From Paenibacillus azoreducens (lineage in GTDB: Bacteria; Bacillota; Bacilli; Paenibacillales; Paenibacillaceae): a stretch of 64,000 nucleotides of DNA. The translations under genes and the position numbers were made by a program. The stretch lies in the NCBI RefSeq assembly GCF_021654775.1, contig NZ_AP025343.1:7010001-7074000 (forward strand), read 5' to 3'. Every line of letters starts with the position of its first letter. Position 1 is the stretch's first letter. Under the pieces are notes generated by a model. It was not told the origin of the DNA, ran no database searches, and saw only the letters and a program-made list of their open reading frames with translations. Of this stretch, positions 45,179 through 55,271 are shown in pieces.

Positions 45179-47249
45179 ATTGAACAACGAATTGATGCAG
45201 CGCGGTGCGGACGGATATTTTCAATTAGAGAAAGATAAAGAAGCGGTCGCGGCTTTTATGGAAGAAGTCGAAGAACAAACCATGAAATTCGGATCCCTTC
45301 GCGAGAAACTGGATTACCTGATTGAAAATGACTACTACGAAAATGTATTTGAAAAATATACTTACGAGGAAGTCGAATCGGTATTTACCCTCACATCCAA
45401 AAGCGACTTCCAGTTCCAATCCTACATGGCTATATCCAAGTTCTATAAGGATTACGCGATGAAGACCAATGACAAAAGCAAATATCTGGAGCAATACCCG
45501 GACCGCGTCGCCATTGTCGCCCTTCATCTTGGGGATGGAGACGGCGCTAAGGCACTGCGCATCGCGGAAGCTATGATCGAACAGCGCCTGCAGCCGGCAA
45601 CGCCGACATTCCTGAATGCGGGCAAAAGCCGCCGCGGCGAATTGGTGTCATGCTTCCTGCTGGAAATGGACGACTCCCTCAACTCGATCAACTATGTGCT
45701 CGGAACCTGCATGCAGTTGTCCAAAATCGGGGGCGGCGTAGCCGTCAACCTGTCGAAGCTGCGCGGACGCGGCGAACCGATCAAAGGAGTGGCCGGAGCG
45801 GCCAAAGGCATTATGCCGGTGCTTAAGCTCATGGAAGATGCTTTCTCCTATGCCGACCAAATGGGGCAGCGCAAAGGATCGGGCGCAGGTTACTACAATA
45901 TTTTTGGTTGGGATGTCATCGAGTTCCTCGATTCGAAAAAGATTAATGCCGACGAAAAGCTGCGGATCAAAACATTGTCCATCGGCCTGATCATCCCGAA
46001 CAAGTTCTACGAGCTCGCCGCTCAGAACAAACCGCTTGTCGTATTCGGCCCTTATTCGGTCTATAAAGCTTACGGCCAACATCTGGATGATATGGATCTC
46101 GACACGATGTACGACGAGCTGCTCGCCAATGACAAGGTCACCAAAAAGACCGTCATGAGCGCACGCGACATGCTGACCAAAATCGCGTCTACCCAGCTTG
46201 AATCCGGCTATCCTTATATCGTGAACAAAACGAATGCAAACCGCATTCATGCGCTGAAAGACATCGGCCAGATCAAAATGTCCAACTTGTGCACGGAAAT
46301 TTTCCAGCTCCAGGAGACTTCGGAAATCAACAACTATGGCGCAGGCGATATCATCCGGCGGGACATCAGCTGCAACCTGGCTTCGCTGAACATCGTTAAC
46401 GTGATGGAACGCAAAAAAATCAAAGAGTCCGTACGAGTCGGCATCGAAGCATTGACCGTGGTCAGCGATCTCTCCATAATCGACAACGCTCCAGGCGTGC
46501 AGCGCGCCAATAGCGAACTGCATTCGGTCGGCCTTGGAGCCATGAACCTGAACGGATTTTTGGCGAAAAACAAAATCGCCTATGAAAGCCCTGAAGCAAG
46601 AGAATTTGCCAGCGCGTTTTTCATGATGATGAACTACTACTCCCTTGAGCAAAGCATGGAAATCGCCCGTGACCGCGGCATCACCTTCCATGATTTTGAG
46701 AAATCCGAATATGCGAAGGGCACTTATTTTGACCGTTATCTCGAAACGGACTTCAGACCGAACTCGGAACGGGTGCAAAAGCTGTTTGAAGGCATTGAAA
46801 TCCCTTCCCCTCAGGATTGGGCCAAACTCAAGGAACAAGTGCAGAAGTACGGCCTGTACCATGCTTACCGTCTGGCTATCGCGCCAACGCAAAGCATCTC
46901 GTACATCCAAAACGCAACATCCAGCGTCATGCCGATCGTCGAACATATCGAAACGCGTACATACGCGAATTCCACGACATATTACCCGATGCCTTTCCTG
47001 AGTGCGGAAACGCAGTGGTATTACAAATCGGCATACAACATTGACCAGTTCCGCCTGATCGATATGATTGCCGAAATTCAGCAGCATGTGGACCAAGGCA
47101 TATCGACCGTACTCCATGTCAACAGTAATGTGACGACCCGCGAACTGTCGCGCTTTTACATTTACGCCGCTAAAAAAGGGCTTAAATCGCTGTATTACAC
47201 CCGGACGAAAAAACTGTCCATCGAAGAATGCACAAGCTGCGCAGTTTAA
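45165..47249 (+). CDS. nrdE: Class Ib ribonucleoside-diphosphate reductase alpha subunit
   Basis: A 694-residue catalytic subunit making deoxynucleoside diphosphates. Landmarks: ATPTFLNAGKSRRGELVSCFLLEMDDSL (substrate phosphate and redox Cys region), SNLCTEIFQ with the active-site Cys, ENG-type loop regions, and APTQSISYIQNATSSVMP. It ends ECTSCAV, the Cys pair for thioredoxin-like NrdH. There is no N-terminal ATP cone, as expected for class Ib. The start TTG 45165 follows AAAGGG at 9 nt and lies within the end of nrdI; a TTG at 45144 is possible. Operon nrdI-nrdE-nrdF. Confidence 0.95.
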   Translation: MKHIELNNELMQRGADGYFQLEKDKEAVAAFMEEVEEQTMKFGSLREKLDYLIENDYYENVFEKYTYEEVESVFTLTSKSDFQFQSYMAISKFYKDYAMKTNDKSKYLEQYPDRVAIVALHLGDGDGAKALRIAEAMIEQRLQPATPTFLNAGKSRRGELVSCFLLEMDDSLNSINYVLGTCMQLSKIGGGVAVNLSKLRGRGEPIKGVAGAAKGIMPVLKLMEDAFSYADQMGQRKGSGAGYYNIFGWDVIEFLDSKKINADEKLRIKTLSIGLIIPNKFYELAAQNKPLVVFGPYSVYKAYGQHLDDMDLDTMYDELLANDKVTKKTVMSARDMLTKIASTQLESGYPYIVNKTNANRIHALKDIGQIKMSNLCTEIFQLQETSEINNYGAGDIIRRDISCNLASLNIVNVMERKKIKESVRVGIEALTVVSDLSIIDNAPGVQRANSELHSVGLGAMNLNGFLAKNKIAYESPEAREFASAFFMMMNYYSLEQSMEIARDRGITFHDFEKSEYAKGTYFDRYLETDFRPNSERVQKLFEGIEIPSPQDWAKLKEQVQKYGLYHAYRLAIAPTQSISYIQNATSSVMPIVEHIETRTYANSTTYYPMPFLSAETQWYYKSAYNIDQFRLIDMIAEIQQHVDQGISTVLHVNSNVTTRELSRFYIYAAKKGLKSLYYTRTKKLSIEECTSCAV

Positions 47250-47331
47250 AAAATCGAAAATACGATAAGGTTATGCAGGGACTTTTCGGGGTCCCTCATT
47301 GCCTTCTTCATATAAAAGGAGTTATTGCCTG

Positions 47332-48288
47332 ATGAAAGCAGTAAACTGGAACCGGCCGGACGATGATTTTACCTTGATGTTCTGGCAGCAGAATATTATG
47401 CAGTTCTGGACCGATGATGAAATTCCCCTTTCCGATGACAAAATGGACTGGATCAAAATGACCGATGACGAGCGTACGGTCTACAAACACGTGCTGGGGG
47501 GCCTGACGCTGCTTGATACGCTGCAAGGCGGCGTGGGCATGCCTAAGGTGCTGGAGCATGTTGAAGGGCTGCAGAGAAAGGCTGTGCTCGGCTTCATGTC
47601 GATGATGGAGCAGATCCATGCCAAATCCTACAGCAGCATTTTCACCACACTCGCTTCGACCGAGGAGATTGACGACATCTTCCGCTGGGTAGAAAATAAT
47701 GAGCAGCTCCAATTCAAAGCCAAGCTGATCGAGTCGTGGTACACCAACATCGAAACCAAACAGGGTCTGTATAAAGCGATGATCGCATCGGTGTTCCTGG
47801 AGAGTTATCTGTTCTACAGCGGCTTCTTCTATCCGCTCTATTTGGCGGGACAAGGCAAAATGACAAGCAGCGGCGAAATCATCGACCTGATTCTCCGGGA
47901 CGAAAGCATCCATGGTCTGTATGTCGGCATTCTCGCCCAAGAGCTGTTCCAGGATTTCACCCCTGAAGATCAGGATCAGCTGAAAAAAGAGATGTACGAG
48001 CTGCTGGATACGCTCTATCAGAACGAAGTTAAGTATACGGATGACCTGTACAGCTCTCTCGGCCTTCAGGAGGAAGTAAAAACGTATGTCCGTTATAACG
48101 CCAATAAGGCGCTGATGAATCTCGGCTTCGAACCGTATTTCCCGGAAGAGCCGATCAATCCGATCGTTTTCAACGGCATCAGCACGCATACCAAGCAGCA
48201 TGACTTCTTCTCGAAAAAAGGCAACGGCTACGTCCGCGCAATTAATATCGAACCTTTGACTGATGAAGATTTCGTATTTGACGCCTAA
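47332..48288 (+). CDS. nrdF: Class Ib ribonucleoside-diphosphate reductase beta subunit
   Basis: A 318-residue ferritin-like protein that houses the dimetal-tyrosyl radical. Metal ligands lie in DDERTVYKHVLGGLTLLDTLQG (first Asp/Glu helix), MMEQIHAKSYSSIF (Glu-x-x-His) and LRDESIHGLYVG (second Glu-x-x-His). It begins VNWNRPDDDFTLMFWQQNIMQFW. ATG 47332 has AAGGAG at 10 nt; 82 nt separate it from nrdE, with a small AGGGAC/GTCCCT hairpin between. Activated by NrdI with Mn. Followed by a terminator. Confidence 0.96.
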   Translation: MKAVNWNRPDDDFTLMFWQQNIMQFWTDDEIPLSDDKMDWIKMTDDERTVYKHVLGGLTLLDTLQGGVGMPKVLEHVEGLQRKAVLGFMSMMEQIHAKSYSSIFTTLASTEEIDDIFRWVENNEQLQFKAKLIESWYTNIETKQGLYKAMIASVFLESYLFYSGFFYPLYLAGQGKMTSSGEIIDLILRDESIHGLYVGILAQELFQDFTPEDQDQLKKEMYELLDTLYQNEVKYTDDLYSSLGLQEEVKTYVRYNANKALMNLGFEPYFPEEPINPIVFNGISTHTKQHDFFSKKGNGYVRAINIEPLTDEDFVFDA

Positions 48289-48310
48289 TCCAATACATTC
48301 ATTCATTTAT

Positions 48311-48343
48311 AAAAAGGCGGTCCCGCGAGGGGCCGCCTTTTTC
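48311..48343 (+). terminator. Terminator of the nrdIEF operon
   Basis: AAAAGGCGGtCCC-GCGA-GGGgCCGCCTTTTT: a 12-bp stem with one mismatch and a T-run, 23 nt after nrdF. Confidence 0.88.
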
Positions 48344-48462
48344 TTGTTTAATACTGAAATTAGTTTTTATCAATCGCGAGTTGGCCGCTACGGTTACGGA
48401 TCGTTCTTCCGATCACTGTTGCCTCCAAATTTCTCGGATCATATCTAAGGTAGAAATTCGGA

Positions 48463-48575
48463 GACAGCGTATGCTCGATGTTAGCTTTCCGAAGGAAAGC
48501 TTCTAGGCGACCGCAGCATATGCTTCCGAAGTAGCTTTTTTCAAAAAGCTTTTAGCTTCTTCAGATCGATTTCGT
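48463..48575. repeat. Intergenic stretch rich in small hairpins
   Basis: GCTTTCC-GAA-GGAAAGC and AAGCTTTTTGAAAAAAGCT-type stems occur with CGACCGCAGCATATGCTTCCG. It lies between the convergent nrdF and DUF3298-type genes. It holds no gene; origin unknown. Confidence 0.4.
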
Positions 48576-48604
48576 CTCCTTCGCTACTTTCGCTTCTATC
48601 AGCA

Positions 48605-49720
48605 CTAATTCCCTTGTTTAAACGCCGCGAAAGGGTTGGTTCCCTTCGGAAGCACATCGCCAAAGCTGAATGTATATGTTGGGATTCCTGCCGCGTACGG
48701 CGCAATCTCATATTGCTGATAGAAGATGGCGAAGCCTCCTTCTTTTAAGTAGAAATCCGGTTTTTCGTTTAATCCGACTTTGGCGTCGTCAAAAGCAATG
48801 TTTTTTGCTTTTTGCTTAAGCATCTTGCCGAGTTTCTGCTTGTAATCCGGGGCCGACTTCAGCAATTCGTCGAGAGCAAGCTGCTTGCCGTCCTTGAGGG
48901 AGAAGGTCAAGCCTTCACGAGCCGTACTGCCATGCGCGCCGCCCGTAAAGCTGTATTGATCCGTTACGATGCTGAGCACTCCTTCGCGGTTGAAGGTTAC
49001 CGCAAAATTTTGCACAAAATCATATGTATGCTCTTCGACGGAGCCATCTCTTTGGGCCGCCTGCTCTTCGCTGTATGCCGCGAAATCATCAGCCTGCTTC
49101 TTGAACACCTCATTGATTTTTTGCTGTGCATCGTCTTCAAGCCCGCTTACTTTCGGATAATGGATCACAATGCTGGCATTTTTATTTGTCTTCGTGATCG
49201 TTTCGGCGGAGATGCTGATTTTATTCATCGCCTGCTTGCTGATTTCAAGCGATTTCTGGGCAGGATTCCATACCCCTTTGAAGCCCATATAATCATTCAG
49301 AACCTTGAACGGCACGTACAAATGGCCATTCAAGTTTTTGGCTCCATAAATATCTTCGTCATCATAACTGTCCAAATAATAGCCGTTAAGATTCGTACCT
49401 ACGCCATATTGGGACACTTCGAGATTCAGCTTCTGCGTGCCGCTTCCGACGCTGTACGTTTTGGTGCCCGGATTGTAGCTTAGCGGCAGGCCCAAATTAT
49501 CGCGCAGCACCGTCAGTGGAATCATCGTAATGCCGTTGACAACAATCCCCTTCTGGCTTAATGATTTACCATTATATTTTAGCGTTACAGATGGCTGTAC
49601 GGCTTGTTTAACCGCTGGTTTGGCGGCTGCATGCACGCTTAATCCTCCAGTAACACCCATTCCTCCAAACAGTACTCCTGCAGCCATAACGGCCGCTCCC
49701 CATTTCATTCCTTTATTCAT
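48605..49720 (-). CDS. Secreted protein: copper-amine-oxidase-like stalk domain plus PdaC/RsiV-like (DUF4163-DUF3298) domains
   Basis: A 371-residue exported protein. The signal peptide ends near VHAAAKP. A stalk domain (about 45-150) follows with GKSLSQKGIVVNGITMIPLTVLRDNLGLPLSYNPGTKTYSV and VPFKVLNDYMGFKGVWN. A DUF4163-type region (IVIHYPKVSGLED) leads to a DUF3298 region (QYSFTGGAHGSTAREGLTFSLKDGKQLALDEL). Such proteins sit at the cell envelope; RsiV relatives bind lysozyme, but no anti-sigma part exists here. ATG 49720 has AGGGG at 9 nt. The 335 bp upstream holds no other gene. Confidence 0.8.
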   Translation of the reverse strand: MNKGMKWGAAVMAAGVLFGGMGVTGGLSVHAAAKPAVKQAVQPSVTLKYNGKSLSQKGIVVNGITMIPLTVLRDNLGLPLSYNPGTKTYSVGSGTQKLNLEVSQYGVGTNLNGYYLDSYDDEDIYGAKNLNGHLYVPFKVLNDYMGFKGVWNPAQKSLEISKQAMNKISISAETITKTNKNASIVIHYPKVSGLEDDAQQKINEVFKKQADDFAAYSEEQAAQRDGSVEEHTYDFVQNFAVTFNREGVLSIVTDQYSFTGGAHGSTAREGLTFSLKDGKQLALDELLKSAPDYKQKLGKMLKQKAKNIAFDDAKVGLNEKPDFYLKEGGFAIFYQQYEIAPYAAGIPTYTFSFGDVLPKGTNPFAAFKQGN

Positions 49721-50055
49721 CGGTAAAATCCCCTCTCCCCAAACATTGCTACATATCAAATCAATTTCATAAGCCATATTATACAAAGCTTTTTTCGACT
49801 TTTGATGACAAACCCGGTTACAGTATTGTCGTCTCCAAGCTAAAAAAGTATAATTATGTTTACCATTTTGTAGCACTTTTACAACGGGATCTCTTCCGAT
49901 TGACCTTAACAGATTTTACCTGACATTCATTTTACCAGATTCCCCCTTTATACGTATAGATCGTCAATCATTTATTACCCGCTATTACAAGCCTTGATTG
50001 ATCGTACACGTAATAAAGAGGAGATGAAAAAGCAGATTAGGGATTATTCTAGGAG

Positions 50056-51261
50056 TTATTCGCCTCTTGGTCGTCTGTTGTATCCTTTTTCACCATACGG
50101 CTGCAGCTTCTCAAGCCAATTCTCCTCCATCTTCTTCACTTTCTCCGTATAAATTTTCTGCTGGCTCAGATCGTTGGCCGCCTGGGGATCAGGCTTGAGC
50201 TCCTCCAATATTTCAAAAGCAAATGCTTCCTCGCCAAGTTCTTTCCAATCCTTTTGCAGGGAAGGGCTGACATGAAAGTCGGAACTAAGCTTCGCCTTCT
50301 GGCCGTTAATAACCCCAGGCAAATTCATGCCGCTCGTTACGTATATCTTGCCGTTTTCTTTGTTGCGAATTTGAAGCACCCCCATAGGACGCGGCGTGTT
50401 CATATATTCATTGACCAATTCTTTTCTTCTCTGATTTTTCATATCCTTTATCCCCTTTCCTTTCCCCTCCGGTTGCTTGACCCAATATTCGCTTCCGTCA
50501 GGCAAACGGTCCAAAAATCCGTATTCGATCAACAACCTTCTTAACGTCACATGATCGGCATAACGCGCTTCAAGCAGCTGGTTCACTTCCTTTTCGGTAT
50601 ACATGCGTCCTTCCTCGAAGTCTGCGGCGATATGCCGCAGGATGACAACCCGCCGCTTTTCCTGCTTGGGGAAAGATTGCAGCCGCCCGTTGAGGCCCTC
50701 TATAAAATATTTGCTAAGAATCTTTTCGTTTTCTTCTTTCAAAATTGGAAGGCGTTCGCCCAGCTTTCCCGGAAGTGCGGAACTTATCGTCTTGGGAGGG
50801 GCGGCGGAACCAGGACGGCTGGAAGGTCTGCCCCCTTCTTCCATTAGCTCCATCACCGCCAGAAACAGCTTCGCCTGCTTCATCTTTTCGCGCAGCATAA
50901 AGCGATGGTTCCGAATAGTCGAAGTGCTCCCCCCGTCAAGCTCAGCCACGATATCTTGATCGCTAAGCCCCTCGTTAAACAATCCAATCAGCTTCCGCTG
51001 CAAATCGGTCAAACCCGTCAGCTTTTTGTCTAAACTCAGCAAATAATCCAGCATGGAGTCATGCTTATGATTAATGTGGTGGCGCATCGATTTTTCCGCA
51101 TCATATAACAAGCCGTTGTCCGGATAAATGACCCCTTTCTCCGTTTGATGCCCGCAAATCAGGCATGTGTACGTTTCAAGGGACGGATCCTCCACGTACC
51201 CGCGTTTTAAATCATAAATATCGGCATGCAGCAACTGATCGGAAACATGATCCACAAACAA
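50056..51261 (-). CDS. DUF2087-type regulator fused to a GIY-YIG-like domain
   Basis: A 401-residue cytosolic protein. A Cys pair CLICG with a following His pair (HHINHKH) at about 34-66 looks like a zinc site. A helix-turn-helix of LuxR type follows (GLTDLQRKLIGLFNEGLSDQDIVAEL, about 81-107). A DUF2087 region (about 190-255: RVVILRHIAADFEEGRMYTEKEVNQLL) leads to a C-terminal stretch like a GIY-YIG fold (MGVLQIRNKENGKIYVTSG). There the expected GxY motif is altered. Start is TTG 51261 or GTG 51255; AGGGAG suits both. It probably binds DNA; target unknown. Confidence 0.62.
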   Translation of the reverse strand: MFVDHVSDQLLHADIYDLKRGYVEDPSLETYTCLICGHQTEKGVIYPDNGLLYDAEKSMRHHINHKHDSMLDYLLSLDKKLTGLTDLQRKLIGLFNEGLSDQDIVAELDGGSTSTIRNHRFMLREKMKQAKLFLAVMELMEEGGRPSSRPGSAAPPKTISSALPGKLGERLPILKEENEKILSKYFIEGLNGRLQSFPKQEKRRVVILRHIAADFEEGRMYTEKEVNQLLEARYADHVTLRRLLIEYGFLDRLPDGSEYWVKQPEGKGKGIKDMKNQRRKELVNEYMNTPRPMGVLQIRNKENGKIYVTSGMNLPGVINGQKAKLSSDFHVSPSLQKDWKELGEEAFAFEILEELKPDPQAANDLSQQKIYTEKVKKMEENWLEKLQPYGEKGYNRRPRGE

Positions 51262-51345
51262 ACAACTCCCTGTTACATTTATTATTTATTAGACATTCTA
51301 TATCAACGTCTATGTTTTAGCAAATATTTTGTTTTAAAACACAGA

Positions 51346-51375
51346 AAATCCCCTTTCCTTGTTGAAAGGGGATTT
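51346..51375 (-). terminator. Terminator of the pot operon
   Basis: AAATCCCCTTTC and GAAAGGGGATTT, perfect 12-bp stem, 6-nt loop. The minus strand continues TTTTCTGTG. Confidence 0.82.
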
Positions 51376-51408
51376 CCAGTTTGAAGTCGAGCTTAGCATC
51401 GGGCGCGT

Positions 51409-52461
51409 TTATTCCCGTCCGCTCTTCAGTTCGGTCCAGTAACGGTCGTATACCTGAAGCGTCGCGCCGACGTCGCCGAGCCACTCGGTGCGTTTCATCT
51501 CGTCTTCCGTCAGGTTGATCATATGGTTATTACGGTATTCTTCACTGTGATAAGGCATCGCCTTGGCGTTCGGATCGCTGTAGCCGATGGACTCGTAATT
51601 TTTCGCGCTGACCTCCGGATCGAGCATGTAGTTGATGAACTTCTCAGCCAGTTCTTTGTTTTTGGCGCCTTTCGGGATGGCGTAGTTGTCAGCGAAAATG
51701 GTCGATCCTTCCTTCGGAACCACGAATTCGATATCCGGATTATCTTTGACGATAAAAGCTGCGTCGCCGGACCAAACCGTACCGATCCAGCCCTCTTCCT
51801 GGATCATTTTTTGCTTGATGGTATCCGTATCGAAAGCCAGCACGTTCGGCAGCAGTGTTTTCAGATCATCCACGGCGGATTTGATTTCACCTTCATTGGT
51901 AGAGCTGTTGGAATGGCCTTGCTTTTTCAGCGCCATGCCGATCACCTCGCGGTTATCATCCAGCAGCAGCACCTTGCCTTTATAGGCAGGATTCCACAGG
52001 TCTTCCCAACTGTCGATCTTATCCTTCACATATTTCTTGTTATAGGCAATCCCGGTGACCCCGGACATGTATACGATCGAATATTTATTGCCTGGATCAA
52101 AAACCGGATTTTTCAGGGAGTCCTGGATGTTGACGAAGTTCGGAATGTTTTTCATATCCAGCGGCTCGAGCAATTGGTTTTTAATCATCGTGGCCACCAT
52201 ATAATCGGAAGGCTGAATCAGATCGTAGCCGCCTCCGCCTGCTTTGATCTTCGCCAGCAGGTCCTCATTGTTTGCATAGTTGTCGTACGTGATATCGACG
52301 TTATATTTCTTCTCGAAATCCTTCAGTACATCCTCGTCGAAGTTATCCGCCCAACTGTAAATATGAAGCGTCTCTTTGGAAGAGCAGCCTCCCAAAGCCG
52401 TCAAAGACAATGCAGCAATAGCCCCTGCCAGCAGCAAGCCGGCGATACCCTTTCTTTTCAC
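51409..52461 (-). CDS. potD: Spermidine/putrescine-binding lipoprotein PotD
   Basis: A 350-residue lipoprotein with lipobox LGGC (Cys about 26). The mature start LHIYSWADNFDEDVLKDFEKKYNVDITYDNYANNEDLLAKI is characteristic of PotD/PotF. Polyamine-binding aromatic and acidic residues are spread over the two lobes (SDYMVATMI, VWSGDAAFIV, EGSTIFADNYAIPKGAKN). The start is GTG 52461 with AGGAGAT about 9 nt before. It is the last gene of potABCD and hands polyamine to PotB/PotC. Confidence 0.92.
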   Translation of the reverse strand: MKRKGIAGLLLAGAIAALSLTALGGCSSKETLHIYSWADNFDEDVLKDFEKKYNVDITYDNYANNEDLLAKIKAGGGGYDLIQPSDYMVATMIKNQLLEPLDMKNIPNFVNIQDSLKNPVFDPGNKYSIVYMSGVTGIAYNKKYVKDKIDSWEDLWNPAYKGKVLLLDDNREVIGMALKKQGHSNSSTNEGEIKSAVDDLKTLLPNVLAFDTDTIKQKMIQEEGWIGTVWSGDAAFIVKDNPDIEFVVPKEGSTIFADNYAIPKGAKNKELAEKFINYMLDPEVSAKNYESIGYSDPNAKAMPYHSEEYRNNHMINLTEDEMKRTEWLGDVGATLQVYDRYWTELKSGRE

Positions 52462-52525
52462 AGTTACATATCTCCTCTCTTTCCGTTACTCCATTTTTTG
52501 GGGTCATTCTATATAATCATTAAAT

Positions 52526-53332
52526 TTAAATCGGCAGCGTTTTATGCTTTTTCTGCCCTTTGCCGCGGTTCAGGAAGAACTGGGCCAGCAGGATGAGCAT
52601 CACGCTAACCAAAATCAATAGCGTACATAACGCGTTGATTTCCGGCGAAATTCCCCGCTTCACTTGACCGTAGATGTAGATCGGCAGCGTGGTCGAGCTT
52701 GGGCCCGCCACGAAAAAGCTGACCATAAAATCATCCAGGGACATCGTAAAGGCAATCAGCGCGCCAGAAATAATTCCCGGCGAAATCTGCGGCAGCGTCA
52801 CGTACCTGAAGGTGTTCCATCTGGTTGCGCCAAGATCGGACGCAGCCTCTTCAAGCTGCCGTCCCATACCGGCCAGCCGCGCAGTCACGACTACATACAC
52901 ATATGACATGCTGAATGTGATATGGGCGATAATTACCGTCGCCTTGCCGAGCGGAACTTGGATTTGATTAAACAGCACAAGCAGCGACAATCCCATAATA
53001 ATATCCGGAATGACGACGGGAAGGTACATCAGTCCATTCATGCTGCTCTTCCATCTCTTGCCGAGATTTCGCAGCGCCAAGGCCGCAAGCGTCCCCAGCA
53101 GCGTGGAAGCGATCGTAGAGACCACTGCAACCGTCAAGCTGTTCATCAAGGCCTCCATCACATGCCGGTCTTTCAGCAGCGAAGCATACCATTGGAACGT
53201 GAACCCTTTCCAGTCCCCGCTCAATCTCGTATTGTTAAAGGAATAGACGATGATCAGCAAAATCGGCACATAGATAAAGATGATCATCAATAGGGAATGA
53301 ATCCCCAAGAGGGGATGACTTTTCTTATTCAT
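52526..53332 (-). CDS. potC: Spermidine/putrescine ABC transporter permease PotC
   Basis: A 268-residue inner-membrane protein with six likely helices and the EAA loop EEAASDLGATRWNTFRYVTLPQISPGIISG (about 160-190). SLDDFMVSFFVAGPSSTTLPIYIYGQVKRGISPEINA near the C-terminus is typical of PotC. Its ATG overlaps the potB stop by 4 nt. With PotB it forms the membrane channel of the polyamine importer. Confidence 0.92.
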   Translation of the reverse strand: MNKKSHPLLGIHSLLMIIFIYVPILLIIVYSFNNTRLSGDWKGFTFQWYASLLKDRHVMEALMNSLTVAVVSTIASTLLGTLAALALRNLGKRWKSSMNGLMYLPVVIPDIIMGLSLLVLFNQIQVPLGKATVIIAHITFSMSYVYVVVTARLAGMGRQLEEAASDLGATRWNTFRYVTLPQISPGIISGALIAFTMSLDDFMVSFFVAGPSSTTLPIYIYGQVKRGISPEINALCTLLILVSVMLILLAQFFLNRGKGQKKHKTLPI

Positions 53333-54180
53333 GCTGTCCCCTCCTTCGCACGGTCTGCCCGGGACTGCATGGCCCGGTTAAACAGCAAAATCAGGATCAG
53401 CGACGTAACGACGAAAATAACCGACAACGCCGAACCAAACGGCCAGTTACGTGCTCCCAGGTACTGAGCCTGGATAATGTTGCTGATCATCATCGACTTC
53501 GCTCCGCCCAAAATATCCGTAACGACAAACATCCCCGTCGTGGACACATACACCAGAACGCAGCCGGTCATAATGCCGGATTTGCTTTGCGGAAGCGTTA
53601 TATGGCGGAACGCTTTAAAGCGCGTTGCCCCAAGATCGCTTGCCGCATCCAGCAACCGCTTGTCCATCTGTTCGAGCGCAACATAAATCGGCAGCACCAT
53701 AAACGGAATAAAGTTGTATACCATGCCGAGCAGCACTGCTCCTTTGGTATATAACATTTGCAGCGGCTCATTGATCCATCCAAAATGCAGCAGCAGTGAA
53801 TTCACAATCCCCTGCGTTCGCAGCAAAAGGACCCAGGCATAGGTTCGGATCAGGAAGTTGATCCAGAACGGAATCGTAATCAATACGAGCCCCCAGGTTT
53901 GAATCTTGGGTTTGGCATTAGCAATATAATAAGCAAGCGGATAACTGACAAGTAAACAAATTACTGTCGTCACCACCGACAGAACCAATGTGTCCCAATA
54001 AATCCCCAAATACAGCGATTCAAAAAAGGTTTTGTAGCCGCTCAAGCTAAAGTGAAAGACAACATTGCCCAGCGTGTCGCGGCTCATCAAAGAAATGACC
54101 ACGACAATGACCATCGGGATCAGAAGGAACAGCGCCATCCATAGCAGCACGGGTATCATCAAAAATTTTGACTTTCTCAT
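53329..54180 (-). CDS. potB: Spermidine/putrescine ABC transporter permease PotB
   Basis: A 283-residue inner-membrane protein with six likely helices. TIPFWINFLIRTYAWVLLLRTQGIVN is the PotB-type periplasmic/membrane segment, and DAASDLGATRFKAFRHITLPQSKSGIMTG is the EAA loop. The ATG overlaps the potA stop by 4 nt, giving tight translational coupling. Partner of PotC. Confidence 0.92.
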   Translation of the reverse strand: MRKSKFLMIPVLLWMALFLLIPMVIVVVISLMSRDTLGNVVFHFSLSGYKTFFESLYLGIYWDTLVLSVVTTVICLLVSYPLAYYIANAKPKIQTWGLVLITIPFWINFLIRTYAWVLLLRTQGIVNSLLLHFGWINEPLQMLYTKGAVLLGMVYNFIPFMVLPIYVALEQMDKRLLDAASDLGATRFKAFRHITLPQSKSGIMTGCVLVYVSTTGMFVVTDILGGAKSMMISNIIQAQYLGARNWPFGSALSVIFVVTSLILILLFNRAMQSRADRAKEGTA

Positions 54181-55145
54181 GCCCCGATGATCACCTCGTC
54201 CTTCGGACTCCAGTTCACCCCGATCCGCTCACCAATTTGCCACGGCCTGTCATCCGTAAAATCGAGCGCAATCGTCACCGACATCGGCTCCTGATCCAGA
54301 TGAACGGTCAGCTTGTGCACATTGCCAAGATATAATACGTCTTCAATGACTCCGGTAACGCGGGCTCCGTTCAGTTCGCGCACAGGCTGCAATTTCTCCG
54401 GACGAACGGCAAAAAGCCCCTGGTCTGAAGAAAAAATATTGTTTTCCCCCACAAAGGTGGCAGCAAACAACGTTTGGGGAGCAGCGTAAATTTCCCGCGG
54501 CGTTCCAACCTGCTCAACCTTGCCCCCATTCATAATGACGATCCGGTCGGACAGCATCATGGCTTCTTCCTGGTCATGAGTCACGTATACAAAGGTGATG
54601 CCCAGCGAACGCTGCAGATGTTTGAGCTCGGATTGCAGATTTTTACGGAGCTGCAAATCCAGTGCGCCAAGCGGCTCGTCCAGCAGAAGCACCTTCGGTT
54701 TGTTGGCAATGGCGCGCGCAATCGCTACACGCTGCTGCTGCCCGCCCGAAAGTTGGTGCGGGTAACGCGCGGTCAGTGCTGTAAGCTGAGTCATGGCCAC
54801 CGCTTCTTCAATCCGCTTTTTCTGTTCTGCCTTTGGCATCTTTTTCATTTTAAGCCCGAAGGCGATATTCTCTTCAACCGTCATATGCGGGAATAACGCA
54901 TAATGCTGGAATACAAGGTTCAAATCCCGCTGGTTTGGCGGTAAACTGGTCACTTTCTGACCTGCCAAAATCACGTCGCCGCGGGTCGGTGTCTCAAAAC
55001 CGGCAATCATGCGAAGTATAGTTGTCTTACCACAGCCGCTAGGACCGAGCAGAGTCAGGAATTCTCCCTCCTCAATGTTCAGTGATAGCGGATGCACAAC
55101 GACTTGTCCTTCAAAATGCTTTTCAATCTGGACAAGGTCAATCAT
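54177..55145 (-). CDS. potA: Spermidine/putrescine ABC transporter ATPase PotA
   Basis: A 322-residue ATPase. Walker A is [11 protein letters not shown], the Q-loop [24 protein letters not shown], the signature [16 protein letters not shown], Walker [13 protein letters not shown] and the H-loop VTHDQEEAM. The C-terminal TOBE region ([13 protein letters not shown] onward) is a regulatory domain. I used ATG 55145, nine nucleotides after AGGGGG; ATG 55151 and TTG 55154 are too close to that site. First gene of potABCD. It powers polyamine import. Confidence 0.94.
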   Translation of the reverse strand: MIDLVQIEKHFEGQVVVHPLSLNIEEGEFLTLLGPSGCGKTTILRMIAGFETPTRGDVILAGQKVTSLPPNQRDLNLVFQHYALFPHMTVEENIAFGLKMKKMPKAEQKKRIEEAVAMTQLTALTARYPHQLSGGQQQRVAIARAIANKPKVLLLDEPLGALDLQLRKNLQSELKHLQRSLGITFVYVTHDQEEAMMLSDRIVIMNGGKVEQVGTPREIYAAPQTLFAATFVGENNIFSSDQGLFAVRPEKLQPVRELNGARVTGVIEDVLYLGNVHKLTVHLDQEPMSVTIALDFTDDRPWQIGERIGVNWSPKDEVIIGA

Positions 55146-55271
55146 ATGCATCAACCCCCTATCGATACTTCTGGATCTTCTGAACCCAACTTATAAACCG
55201 AAACTTCATCTACAGACCCTAACATGCGAAAAACGCCTATCATCTGATCTATTGCAGAGGACAGAGCATTA

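Noticed and set aside
45648..47117. 489-codon open frame opposite nrdE
   Set aside because: Antisense of a strongly conserved catalytic gene; no domain and no start signal.
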